Assembly (NCBI GenBank): GCA_910574455.1
Contig: CAJSYZ010000011.1
Coordinates: 2,604,001 to 2,668,000, forward strand
Reading direction: 5' to 3'
Source of the DNA: Trichaptum fuscoviolaceum
Taxonomy: Eukaryota > Basidiomycota > Agaricomycetes > Hymenochaetales > Trichaptaceae
DNA length: 64,000 bases
Shown: positions 26,780 to 39,000 of the stretch, piece after piece
Position numbering within the stretch: position 1 is the first letter of the stretch
How the letters are laid out: every line of letters starts with the position of its first letter
The notes under the pieces: model-generated
Databases searched by the model: none
The model's input: only the letters and a program-made list of their open reading frames with translations
Told to the model about the DNA's origin: nothing
Program-made: the position numbers and the translations under genes

Positions 26780-26917
26780 GTAGCACTGTGATCTGCTGCA
26801 GTGCCAGTGTTCTAAATTTGGATTAACTTTGACTTCACCACGATGCGGCGTTCGTCTTCGGTTTCCCCCTCCCTCCTTTCAAATTCCCAACTACCAGCCT
26901 CTCACCATCTATAATCA

Positions 26918-27870
26918 ATGAAGTTCGTGGCTCTCTACAAAGGTACCTATCACAATCCACAGAAATTTGCTTGATCTAGTCTGACAAATGGAAATACTTC
27001 GAAGAGGCTTGCAAGTGGTTCGCGATTTACCCACCGTTCATATGCCTCGTAACTCTCGTGGTTGATGCGCCGTTCGGACGTTTTGCATTGGACGACAAGG
27101 CGTGGCTGCAACTAGATGGTAAGGATCTTAAAATGCTTTACATTTAGACAACTGTATTAACAGATGCACCAGCAATCAAGTCTTGGATGGCCATGGAGAT
27201 CGTTTCACCTGCCGCTTTCCTTTACACACTTTCTTCTGCACCGCTAGGGAGCTCAGAGAGTCTCAACAGGCCCTCCATGATACTGGCAGCTCTCTATCTC
27301 ATCCACTACACGAACCGGGCGGTAATCAATCCACTGCGGACTTCGTCCCGCTCTAAAATGCACATCAGCGTCCTCCTTTCCGCTGTCTTGTTCAATTCCA
27401 TCAATGGATCACTCATGGGCGCGTACATATCATCCAGTACGGCACAGGCATACCTCTCGCGCGCATTTGAACGTCCGTCTTTCTGGGCTGGTGTAGCAGC
27501 ATGGACAATAGGATTCGTCGGCAATGTGTACCACGACGAAATTCTACTTAATATCCGCAGGAAAGCTCAGCACAAGAAGACAGAGGACACAAAACCTCAC
27601 TACGCTATTCCTTACGGAGGGCTATACCGATTTATTTCATACCCGAACTACTTTTCTGAATGGGTCGAATGGACCGGGTATGCGGTCGCTGCAGCGCCGA
27701 TACCAGCGCTCTTATCCGGTGGGTTCACTCTGATGTCCCCGCCCTGGTTGTTTGTCTGGAACGAGGTTCTTCTTATGGCACCTAGAGCATGGAGAGGGCA
27801 CAAATGGTATCACAACAAATTCCCGGACTACCCGAAGGAAAGAAAAGCTGTTGTGCCTCTAATCTTGTAA
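26918..27870 (+). CDS. Steroid 5-alpha-reductase (SRD5A1)-like membrane enzyme
   Basis: Three exons (26918-26942, 27005-27118, 27164-27870) join in phase into a 281-residue polytopic membrane protein. Family features are WFAIYPPFICLVTLVVDAPFGRF near the N-terminus (first part WFAIYPPF), SWMAMEIVSP, and the C-terminal NADPH-site region with IPYGGLYRFISYPNYFSEW followed by WNEVLLMAPRAWRGHKWY. The family reduces the delta-4 double bond of 3-oxo lipids or steroids with NADPH in the ER. In fungi the substrate is usually unproven, and a sterol or fatty acyl role is possible. The first intron needs an AAG acceptor to keep frame. The conserved sequence starts right after it, so residues 1-8 are the least certain. 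The gene is transcribed away from BUB3. Confidence 0.9.
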
Positions 27871-28023
27871 ACGCACTGTGCCTTGATTGAAGTGATGGCC
27901 GTCGACTGTCTCGAAACGCAGATAGCATTATAATAGTCTAGTAATTGTAGAACAATATAGGGAGAAAACATTGGACATCTCAAGAGCGTTTTCACATCCA
28001 CTGCGAAGTCCGTTTTGAATCGG

Positions 28024-28866
28024 TCAAATGGCACGAGCATTTCCGTACCGAGTTTTCCGTCCGAAGTCGAAGGGAATGTACTTGTACTTGATCATGTGTC
28101 TGAAATGATGCCTCTCGTTAGGGTTGGAAGAAGGGAGGATGTGGCAGCTACGCACTGAATTTGCCTTCGCATCGTAAGCGCAAACAAGATGCAAAAGTAT
28201 AGGACAAGGATAGGCCAGTATACAGGCACATCGAACGCTGTAAACAGGGAGCAGAAAATTGCAATGGAGATCGAGCGTGTCGAGGAAAGCCAGAAATTCC
28301 ATTCGGGTAGACGCCTCACAAAGGGCCTGAATTCGTCGTCTTTTTGCGAGGGTAAGCTAGGAATCGCGTCGAGTCCTTCCTCTATTTCGTCTGCCTGAAG
28401 ATCCGCTTCGAGGGAAGGGTCAAATTTGGGTTGGAGGAAGGCCAGAAGGAGGTTGAGGAGGTAGATTCCGAGAGCGTCTAAGTGAAGGTGAGAGTCAGAG
28501 AGAAGCCGAAGGAGAGCGGGAGGCGTGTTGTTACTTACAGCAAACTGCGAATGAAACAGTCAGTCAGTTGAACACCATAGTGCATAAGAGACTAACATAC
28601 CGATATACCACTTTAAACGTTGAAAGTAGCACCCATGAATAAGAGAGTGAGAATGTAGTTCGGGAAGCAGAACTCACCCCTTGCGCAACTAATATCCTCA
28701 GCATGAATAGCGCCAACAAACCTGCCGTCCCCAACCATCTATACAACAGATGAGGGGCCGCACGGTCGAGAAGTTGTCGGTACTGTCTCGAGATTCGAGT
28801 ATAGTGGGCTTTTAAAGGCTGCAAGGGCCCGAGGTTGAGCGAACTAGGGGGTTCGGAGTTCATCAT
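28024..28866 (-). CDS. RER1: Rer1 retrieval receptor
   Basis: Five exons (28866-28678, 28610-28601, 28544-28539, 28477-28156, 28099-28024) give 200 residues, matching the usual Rer1 size. Rer1 is a four-helix Golgi membrane protein that returns escaped ER membrane proteins by COPI transport. Diagnostic parts are RQYRQLLDRAAPHLLYRW, WYIVCYALGIYLLNLL, FRPFVRRLPEWNFW, FDVPVYWPILVLYF and TMRRQIQHMIKYKYIPFDFG. Exons 2 and 3 are only 10 nt and 6 nt long. Both have good splice sites (GTATGT, GTAAGT and TCGCAG), and their inclusion is required to rebuild the conserved WYIVCYALG segment. The start is the first of two adjacent ATGs. It lies tail-to-tail with the reductase. Confidence 0.94.
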
Positions 28867-29189
28867 CTTGTCGTGTCGTGTCGGACTTGAACTTTTTTTT
28901 TGTTGATATTGAGGTTTCCTATATCGTTGGAAGGTGGAACTAGAAGCTTTCCATTCGTTAGATGTTTGAGAAATTCCGACGAAGCATATTCTTACAGTCT
29001 TCTTGTCTTGACTCGTACCTTCAGGTAGTGTGCGGCAGCGGTAGAGTTGAAGACTTCCTACGTGTTTCCTCTCACCAGGCTGCGCTGCCACTGCAGTGTC
29101 CGAATAAGGCAACTTGAAGTCTGCATGATTATGTCATAAACTTGAATGCTGTACATGGTACCGTACGGTATATTCTTTTGCTCTCATAA

Positions 29190-29686
29190 GAGCGCGTTCG
29201 GTTGCAAAATCTCGCGCGATTCTCCCCGCCAAATTTGAGATTGTGATCCCGCGGGATAATTCGAGATACTCGACCCATTCGGTAGCGAATATCTCAACAC
29301 AAAATCTCAACTCCGGATTGAGATTCTTTCGATAAAAAGAGAAACAGGTCAGAGCTGTTTTTCATTTTGAGATTCTGTATCTCATTTGCATTTTTGATCA
29401 AAAGAAGGCCAAAATATTTCTGAAAATTATGTAAATATTCCTAACACATCTTTTCAAGCACTATGATATAGAAACACAAATTTTAAAAAAGCATATATTT
29501 GATGTTGTAATTTTTTTTTGCTGGTTCTTGTTGAACTGTCATGCGTTGAAAATGAAGGTGCATTCGGGCTATCGAACATATTAAAATCTTCTTGCGTGGG
29601 AACAAAGCTGTATCTCAATCTGCACACCTGCAGATTATGATCCCGCGAGATCATGGTCGCGCGAGATTTTGCAGCCGAACGCACTC
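29190..29686. mobile_element. TAA-flanked MITE (PIF/Harbinger-like)
   Basis: A 497-bp element with terminal inverted repeats of about 30 bp. The left end reads GAGCGCGTTCGGTTGCAAAA and the right end, reverse-complemented, reads GAGTGCGTTCGGCTGCAAAA, continuing into ATCTCGCGCGA in both. TAA is duplicated at 29187-29189 and 29687-29689. A 3-bp TAA/TWA duplication with GAG/GGG..GTTCGG tips fits PIF/Harbinger non-autonomous elements. The interior is AT-rich and has no coding capacity. It sits in the divergent promoter region between RER1 and the permease gene. Confidence 0.82.
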
Positions 29687-29689
29687 TAA

Positions 29690-30383
29690 CCCAACTCATA
29701 CGATCACCCATGACGAGCTTCAGCTCGGTTATGCAGTTCTTGAGGCTACAATATAGAAATGTCTCTCTCTTACCATCTACCTGATCTTGAACGACTGTCA
29801 GTTGGGGATCATCACAGCTCAGATCATCTCCCAGTGCTGCGCACGACGCAAATCATATCACTCACAACCGCGACCACGAAGAGTTGACCAGCTTCTAACA
29901 GCTACGTAGAACGTCGTAGGGTATGAATGAGTCTCGTTCGTGAGCAGTTCAATTCTATCTCTTCAATATTTCCCAGGATTAACTCGATGCTATTTTTAGC
30001 ATCATAACGGATCAGGTTTCCGTCTAGGCGGAAGCTTTATTGCAAGATTCGAGTTTTATCTCGCCATTGAGCGGCTCGTCGAGTACGGCCGAGGAGCTTA
30101 ACGAGGAGGCAGGGACGACTTCGAGAGCATGTGGCTCCTGAGACATACAGACTAGGTTCAGGAGCAACGCATCAAGACTCTTGTATCAAATCGTGTCCTT
30201 GGTGGGGCAAAGCGGTGAAGCGCAGAATGGCGTTATCTTGCCTCATGTTGGTGTATTACGCTTGAGAAGCGCTGATATGGAAACCTGGCGGGCTAAAGAA
30301 GGCGGGAGCTGAGCTTCGCTCGGATAACTTGAAGGTATTCTCTCGGTTCTTCAGAGCGCTGTCCTTGGCTCCCAACCACCAGG
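29690..30383. other. Permease upstream region
   Basis: This 0.7-kb spacer between the MITE and the permease start shows no open frame worth calling. It probably holds the permease promoter. I see no strong TATA element close to the start codon. Confidence 0.4.
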
Positions 30384-33208
30384 ATGTCTATTTTCTTGAA
30401 ACTTCTGCCGTCCAAGGGTTCTAGAAATGACAGTACGGCCGGTGCTGCTGCATCTGCAAACTATCCAGACTCTCCCACTACTCCGGCCGATTTCAACGAA
30501 AAGCAGAAGCGGGATAGCGATGTACTGTCGACTACAGGCTCGGTCCAAGAAGAGCTTACTACCGTTGCTGACCCAAGCTTGAATCCCGGGGTTTTATCGT
30601 TTGAAGAGGGTTGGCAGATATCGTCTCTTTTCTTATTCTTTTAGTTCTGATTAATCCGAAAGATGCTAGAGGAGGCATGGGTCGCCATCTTGGTGTCTTC
30701 AGTTGTACTTTGCTCATGTGAGTCTAATCTACATCTGCCGAACACATACTCCTCACGCTTCTGCAGAGTCGGACGTATAATTGGCACGGGCATCTTTTCT
30801 ACTCCCTCCTCGATCCTCGGCTCTGTCCACTCTGTCGGTGCATCTTTGATGCTCTGGACGCTCGGTTTCATACTATCCTTCTGTGGGCTTTTCGTCTGGC
30901 TCGAATACGGCACGATGTTTCCTCGGTCGGGGGGCGAAAAAGTATACCTCGAGGCGGTATACAGGAAACCAAAGGCTCTTGCGACGTTCATCTTCGCGAG
31001 TAATGCCATTTTACTTGGTTTCACGGCGAGCGGTTGCATCGTGTTTGCAAGCAAGTGAGTAATTGAATTCGTGTGTCTCTATGTCAATGGAAGATCTTAT
31101 ATCGTGCTTTCAGTATCCTTGTTTCGGCGGGCAAGGAAGCGACCCGTTGGTCCGAGCGCGGAATAGCTATAGGAGGTTGGTGCCTTGAACGAGAGATAAG
31201 AGTTACTCTACAATTTGGCCCCCGTAGTTATCGTTTTCGTGACTCTTGTTCATGGGTTAACACCACGATTCGGGATTTGGCTCATGAATGTTGGTGTTCT
31301 TATCTTATCTATGCTAACTGTGACTAATTAAATATGTTGCATCCAGGCTTTAAGTGTCTTCAAGATCGTCATCTTGCTCTTTGTTATTGTAACAGGTAGC
31401 CTTTCCATTTCATCGAACGAAATTAGTCTCATCAATCTCATATGTTTTGCCAGGATGGGTCGTACTAGGTGGAGGCACTCACATTAAAGATCCACACGCC
31501 AACTTCCGTGATGCTTTCGCTGGCAGTTCGCACAGTGGTGGAGACGTACGTTACTTTGTGCAAATACTTCAATTTCGTGCATGCTAATGTACACTACTAC
31601 ACGTAGTATGCGACTGCCACATTCAAAGTACTCAACGCATATGCTGGCTGGTCAAATATCAACTACGTGCTTAACGAGGTGCGCGACCCGGTGCGGACGC
31701 TTAAAATCGCCGGGCCTCTAGGCTTAGGAATCTGCGCAATATTATATATGTTTGCAAATATCGCTTATTTTGCGTGAGCAACCCCCTTCACCCTCTTTCA
31801 ACCCTTGTAACTATACATGCGACTGAAATTTTTAACATTCCTTGTCGATAGTGCCGCAACTAAGAGTGAAATTCAACACACTGGTGTCACAGTTGCGTCG
31901 CTGTTCTTCAAGAATGTTTTCGGCACAGAAGCACAGAGGGCCCTCACTGTCTTCGTCGCTTTAAGGTAGCCATTGTTACTCCTGTGCTCTAAGAATCTAT
32001 CTTCTGATTAGTACGTATGCTATTGCAGTGCTCTAGGGTCAGCTTTCCAGCATTTTCTTCATTCTATAATCATACCGAAAGCTAATTGGTTGTGAATAAA
32101 TTATACAGAGTATGTTCCTGTATCATAGTCCTTGTATTAATAACTAATGCATCCGCTGACTCGGCAGAATGTGTTAACGGTGGTATGTATCCTTATACTC
32201 AGCCAAAAATCCGCGTTTTGACAACGTATTAGACATTTGCTCAATCCAGAGTAAACCAAGGTTACTTCACCCTGCTTCATACCTCTCATAGCACTTGTCC
32301 TAAATGAATTCTCATTGCACAGAGCTTGCAAAGGAAGGACTCCCGCTGCCCTTCGGAAACAAATTCTGGGCGTCGAACTGGCCAACAGGCAAATCGCCTC
32401 TTCCGGGTTTGATTATACATTTTATTCCGTCTGTAAGCACCAACCCTCGCACTGTCTACATGCCACACTCACGATCCATCATATCAATAGCTTATTGTCA
32501 TTATTGCCCCTCCACCGTCTGTTGCTTACCCGTTCATCCTCGATGTCGAAGGCTATCCGGGTCAAATCATAAATCTTTTTATCGTCGTGGTCAGTGAAGG
32601 TTTCCTACGTTGTACTCTAATCCCGAGAGGTCTGACAGAGCTGTCCAGGGCCTTTTCTATCTTCGCTGGAAGAAGCCCAACGCAGTACGGCCCTTTAAGG
32701 GTATAGCTTGAATTCATCCGTGTGGATGATCCATCACTGATACATATGTACATCGCGATAGTGTGGTGGCCCTTTGCTGCATTTTTCTTCGCTGCGGCCG
32801 TCTTCCGTGAGTACTTGGTATCCTCCCACATCACCGCAAAGCTGAAAATTAACTCATCGAAAGTACTCGTCGTTCCATTCCTTCGCCCTTCAAACAAGGT
32901 CGGAGACACACCGCCTCTTCCATACTATCTGTACGCCCACTCGATGTCAAGTGCCACCCATACTATGCTTACAGAACTTCCACCAGGTATTGCCTTGTGG
33001 GCATCGGAGTAATGGTGTTTGGTATACTCTATTGGGCTCTTTGGAGGGTCATCCTTCCAAAAGTCTTGAAATACGAGCCTGTGCCTGTGAAAGAGACGTT
33101 GTCGGATGGTACAGTGGTGACAGTGGTATGGATTGATTTCCCTCAGTATTCGAACTGCATCACGAAACTGAACCTGAACTGTAGTTCCAGAACAAGAAGA
33201 TCGAATGA
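30384..33208 (+). CDS. MUP1-like high-affinity methionine permease (APC/LAT family)
   Basis: A multi-exon gene for a 12-helix amino acid transporter at the plasma membrane. A disordered Ser/Pro-rich N-terminus (start 30384) is followed by GGMGRHLGVFSCTLLIVGRI, whose GTGIFSTPSS is the APC helix-1 motif. Further conserved parts are NILVSAGKEATRWSERGIAI, AYAGWSNINYVLNEVRDPVR, FAQSRVNQELAKEGLPLPFG and FILDVEGYPGQIINLF. The last exon encodes FQNKKIE and stops at 33208. Exon phases agree throughout except near 32030-32165. There the exon encoding SALG ends GGGTCAGC, which gives no in-frame GT donor to reach the next exon encoding NVLTV. One extra G would repair it, so this is a lesion, a base error or a non-canonical junction. 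Such permeases are typically induced by low methionine and endocytosed when it is abundant. Confidence 0.85.
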
Positions 33209-35356
33209 CCGTACATCTGCAAATAGTCGATTGGCGGCTTGGTTATATGAATCTGTGTTATGCATCTCAGCACATGTTTGATCACGATATGGGAAAATGG
33301 GAAAATGACCTATGCTACTTTCTACCTTATTGTGCATTGCGTATGTGGGCGATGCTAACTTCGGGATGAGAAAGAAGACGATATGTAAGAAGTTCCATCT
33401 TCACACCTTCGGGTCACGAGTTCGCGACCGGAAACACTTCGTCGCTCTCCTCGACTCAGAGATGATGTCCATCTGATTATTGTGGGCGCCGAGTTGAAAG
33501 TCCACAAGACTCACGCGAGCCTAATAGCATCAAAAGCCATCCATGGCGGTGGACATCTATGGCCTGAGGGATGTTTTCGGACCCAGGAACTGGATCCTAA
33601 CACCTTCCTAGTCCATCAGAGAGATCCTGCTTCCTCGTATCTGCTTTGTCGTACCCGAGTCCTTGCTATGTCACATTTTACACACTGAAGCTGACGCAGG
33701 TCATCCAGTACCATTAGCTAATTGCTGCAACGAAAATACCGGTATAGGGAAGAACAAATTTGAGCAGAACTTGTATATAGTGTGATGTGGAGGAACTGCA
33801 GTACAGCCCGATTTTAGGTGCCTTTCACTGTGCGGCAGTGCACCAGTGTATACTCCTGGGCCCAAAGTCTTCAACCAAATATCAGCGACTTTTAGCGTTT
33901 GCGCCCTTGTATTCGGTGGCTATGCCATCAGGTATGATCCACATTCATTCGCCATCATATTTTCTACGCTGGGTGTCTGCCAGTGCGCGCATGATATTAG
34001 CACGGTTTGATTTGACTTGAGCTTCATTCTATGTGCCGCAGCAGCATCATCTACTAGGGCCCCTGGCTCGTGCCATCCATAGTCTTAGCGCCAGTCGTCG
34101 TGCACATCAAGCCACTGACACATACAGTATGTCAATACCTATATATTGTTTGGTCTTTATGTCTCCTGAGTATACATACTAGTAGCAGTGTCAAACATAA
34201 GAAGTAATCGAAGTGAGTGTAAATGCCAATGGACTTATACATAACCGGCTTCGTACCTTTACTCTAGCGAGTCTACCTATACATAGGTGCAGCGGACAAT
34301 CTGGCATCTCGGTCAAACAGGACCTCGCTCCCATTTTAGACCTTTCCAGAGAAACCATATTATGGAAGCCTTGACGTGCCCGAGAGGTCGAGAAAGAGGG
34401 TACCACAACTTGCTAATTCTCTAATTATAGAGCACAAGGTATGTTTCGGAACTCTGGACAAGAATGAGCGTCAGATAACTTCGTATCTGTCGTCAATCGA
34501 TAGTCTTGCATTAGAGGGCTGTAAACTAGCACACAACCATAGTACAGCTCAGATAGCAGCTGACTGTCATCGCCTGTGCAGTGCAAGACCATGTCCGGTG
34601 CGCAACATTCATCTGTTAGCGTGACAGTTACTAGCTCCTGGGATAGACGATAAGGGATTGTACAGCTTGCATTGAGTCGACGGATGTGATCAGGTTGTTG
34701 GTTATTACCAGGCCTGTTTGTTGAAGCCTGTAGTTCACATCAAGGTTTGAGAGGGGTGGGATAGCAGCAGCTGCAGGCCATGGCGATATACTTGTCAACC
34801 TGATAGATACGCCATGCATATGCACTAATGATGTATGCAGTTCACAAGACGTTCTCATTCTCAGACTGTAAGTGTAGGCCACTGGTACCCTTTGATCTTG
34901 ATTCGCTCGTGAAATGATGGAACGGTATGTGATTGCGTCCAATACGATTTTTTGATAGAGCAATCATCGAATATCAGCGTTTCCTCCTCCAATTATCATT
35001 TTAGGCCTTGTTCGACGCACTGTATACCAAGAGTTCGCCTAGATACGAATAAGCATCCACAAGATTAGTCAGAGCTTTCGTTGCTTGAATTCAATATTAC
35101 TACGACAAATTGGTTAGCCCTTGAAGTTGTATAAGCTGAGCATCACCTCACCCATCAGGAAAGCGATAAAAAGATAGAAACGTACTAGTAGTACATCAGA
35201 GCACTGTCACTGAGATGCATCACGAAGAGGGCTTCAGAGAATTGATCGCGCACGGAATCAATCGCAGAGAGATAGTAGCTCAGTCTGCAAATCATATGAT
35301 GACCGGACCTCTCCTAGCGACCGCCTCTTTGATTTCGCTCCAGTCCTTCATCACAT
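33209..35356. other. Stretch with no supported gene
   Basis: About 2.1 kb between the permease and a repeat. Short open frames exist on both strands but none has a domain or joins by plausible introns. I see no RNA gene. The segment may include the permease 3' UTR in its first few hundred bases. Confidence 0.45.
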
Positions 35357-35760
35357 CAGGGAAACTACTTTCTGCTGAAAGTGACTTAAGTGTTACTTAA
35401 ACGTCCTGAGAGACTGAAGTCTTAAATAAGGCAAGCTTTACTTATTCATGCATGTCCTCCCATTATTCAGGACAAGTTGGCTGAAATAAGTGTGGGCTGG
35501 CTTAAATAAGGAAAGATGGCTGAATCAGTGCTCTAAGTGTTTCAGGCATTCAGCACCCCAGTGCTCCAGTGTATCATCCTTTAATTACAGCAGTAGACAA
35601 GTGTTGTAAGACGAATTGCAGTGCTCAAGAGTCTAAGTGCATAAGAACGATCCAAGTATTTCATTGCATCAGAAATATATAAGACAACATTATGTAGCTA
35701 TCAGTGCCTCAGCGTTCAAGTACATCAGTCATTTACACAAGACTAAGCATAGCAGTCGCT
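35357..35760. repeat. hAT-like repeat end with word-rich interior
   Basis: The stretch starts with CAGGGAAACTACTTTCTGCT, an exact 20-base match to 58879-58898 at the centre of the second palindrome. It continues for about 400 bp with a biased vocabulary (CTTAA, AGTG, CAGTGCTC, TCAG, AAATAAGG) much like that palindrome. CAGGG tips are typical of hAT transposons. I see no matching right terminus or flanking duplication, so this may be a truncated copy. Confidence 0.5.
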
Positions 35761-35962
35761 ATCATGGGATCCGCCACGACATTATCCCGAACCTCTGCCG
35801 TGACGGGCAGTGGCAGGCCACATTTCGCTGCCGTGCCTTCAATTCTGCATGTTCTTTGGCGTACCAGTAGAAACGAAGGCTGCTCTGCAAGTCGATGGTA
35901 ATATAATATTGAGCGCACGGACAGAAACGAAAAGAAGAGGCTCACCAGTGATCGATTTGCCC

Positions 35963-36039
35963 TTAGAAGTCTACGCAGTCCGTAGCCGAATCCCATTTTG
36001 AAGCGTCGTCCTCCTCATGATCACCATCTCCACCTAAAT

Positions 36040-36074
<35 letters not shown>

Positions 36075-39000
36075 CCCTCGCCCTCAATCTTGTCAACACC
36101 CTCGTCCCCGCTCTCGCTCAGGTTGTCGTCACCCTCAGCATTAGCATGCTCGTCCTCTGCATCACCTTCCACCTCGCCTCTATACTCAGCCCCCTCACGC
36201 TCTTCGCCCTTATCGTCGGTTCCGTCGGTTCCGTCTTCCCAATTATCAGCGCCTTCGTCATACGCTTTCTCGCAGGTCGAATCTGCATCTACAACGTCAA
36301 AATACAAGGAAAAGTCCCTGCCAGTGATACCCGATCCAACAAGTTCGGTGTTCTTTCTCGTATCGATATCTGTACTGGCATCGTAAGCTAGGAGGCGGGA
36401 TCGAACCTTTTCCCAGTTTGATTCAGTGAAGAAAGAGGGATTCGACAACAAGTTAACATAGTCGTCCGTATGAGGCTGCCACAGAGCGCTAGTGAAATAC
36501 CACTCAGCGCCGCCAAGTTCTTCTTTGATATTTTGCAACCGAGCCACCTGTTTATCAATGGCAACCTTGACCTATCCATGGGAAGATCAGCGAATAAGGA
36601 CAATATAAAGTGCTGAAAAAAGTAGATACCGCTGTTGCCGCAAGGGCGAGGGCACCGATAGGCTTTCCTATGGTGTTTCTGTCCAGTATTTTATGCCGAC
36701 CCATGGCCAAGACAATGTGTACGGACAACACTGAGACCACAAGGTCAGAGCAGAACAGTCCTTGCTTCTGTACATTTAGGGTCAATGCATGGACACAAAA
36801 TGCAACAATAAATACTCTTTTACTTACCCTCTCCATACTATACCAGCTTTCCCATAGAAACGGTTCGGCTTTCTTCTTGTCAACTAGCGTCTGCAACATC
36901 TTCACAATTGCTTCGTTTTGCATTGACTTTGATTGTTCGCCGCTGATAAAACTAGCAACTGATTGCTCAGCTTTCTCAAACAGCTTCTTGCGCCAGCTAT
37001 CAGAGCATCTCTGGGCCGCCTGAAATACGAGGATTGCATCTCAATTTGGTAAAGTGATTTGAGAATAAGTAAAAATGACTCAACTAGAGAACAGATATCG
37101 GCGAACTGAGTTTCGTAAATGAGTTCCACAGAATCAAACACTTTCCCCCACAATGAGCTGATGAGCTTATTGTCCGGGGTTTGCCATGGTGTGACGGACT
37201 TTCCAACTGCGCGAAATAGTGAAGGTAATAGAATATGAGTCCATCCTGCCTGAGTACCGGGAGGGAGACACTGGTTCGTCGCCCTTTTCCTGCCTGGCAC
37301 GCGAGATCCTTCCCTTCCTTCATTTCGATCCTTGTCCTCAAGTCCCACTGATGTCTGCATATACGTACATCAGCAAAATATGTCATAGAAATGAATTTGA
37401 TTCGACAAACTGAGCTAGTAGTCCGAGAGACTTTGCGATGACCTTGATAAGCCCCAGTCACTATCACTTCGGGTCCGGGGGTGCGGGACGCTCTCGTCAT
37501 TGCAAGCGACGGTGCTCGAGGTGCTAACGACACATCTTTCGACCACCAGACTATTAAGAAAAGAAGGTGAATGCTCACGTTTAGAGTGTATCAATCGACT
37601 CTCACTTACTTCATTATCAGCCACCAGCAACTGCCTCTTGCGATTAAAGGTAGCGGATCCAATCTCCGGCTGCAACACGTCAGAAAGCTGTTATCCATGG
37701 CAAGTGAGCAGATCGAAAAGAAGCACTTACCGTCGTGTCGGCCTCAGGCCGATAAGGAATATCAGAGGGGTTCCTCTTCTTACTCAAGTCCTTTCCGCCT
37801 GATCAGATACGAACTTGAAATGCCAATTACCATAGAATTGACACTTACTGTGGCACCGGCCTGTGTGTCCATGTCAATCAACAATGACTTATTGATCTTG
37901 ACAGTCTTATTAGCCTATTGAGATGGTTCAAATTAAGTAAACATGAAATGAAGGAATTCATTGCACGTGAAGGTAGAAGAATTACCACATTAACCTGAGA
38001 GTCGGTGTCTGGTGGCGACTTCCTCTTTCCGTTCTTTGTGACTGTGATGTCCTATTCATATGCACACATTAGCGATCGACTCGAAGTGAAGAAGGAAACG
38101 AATAGTTGCTACAGGAGAGCACCGGACGTGAGCCTACGGTGCATCGACGCTCACACATACCTGTACACGGGGTTCCAAAGCTAGTGATCGCACCTTACGA
38201 CCATAAATAAAGGGGGGAACGAGAGAAGTTGAAATAAGATAGACTTACCGGTGCGCTAAGCTGCGAGTTAGCAGTCCTCTTGTTTGCATCCTATGCAAAT
38301 ACCAATTCAGCAATGAAGGATATAGAATGAAGATCACTGTGCTTCGCTGTCTGGCACTCACCTGTCCACCTGGTTTTATCTCGTTGTTCTTATCCTCGAG
38401 TACGGGAAGGGATTGCTTAGTAGAATGAAAAATGAAAAATGATATGACATCGCTTACCGTTGAAACCTGCGACCCGGAAAGAGTGTCATGCAATAACTTC
38501 CTTTTCTTCGAGTTGAGGTTGCTGCTACCTCCATCCTGTTCATGACACGGCAGTTGGCAGATAAATAATAACGAAGGGATATGAACAAACGGTCATGGAG
38601 TAACTGACGTGAATCGAACAGAAATAAGTCGTACTCACACAAGCTTGAGCCGGCCTTGTTAGCCTCTTCGGATTGCTTCCGCCCTATAAACAAGTTATTC
38701 AGACTGCATTTGCCATTCTAATGCTCCGTCAACTCACAACATTTGATTCCGAATCGACAAGATGTGCCTTCTGTTGCACACTGATTGTGCTATTTTTTAC
38801 ACCATGATAGCTTGTAAGGGTGATTGTTTCTCCTTCATCCTCCCAGGGACTTAAGTTTTCATCATCTGGCAATGAGATGGTGTGTCTGGTGTAGCTTTGC
38901 GTCAGCAAGGCTCATAATACAGTGGTAACAAGGACAAGAGCGTCAATATTGCAGGTGAAGGACTTCCAAGTCGGGTCTTGGCCCGGGAGCGTCACGGTCA

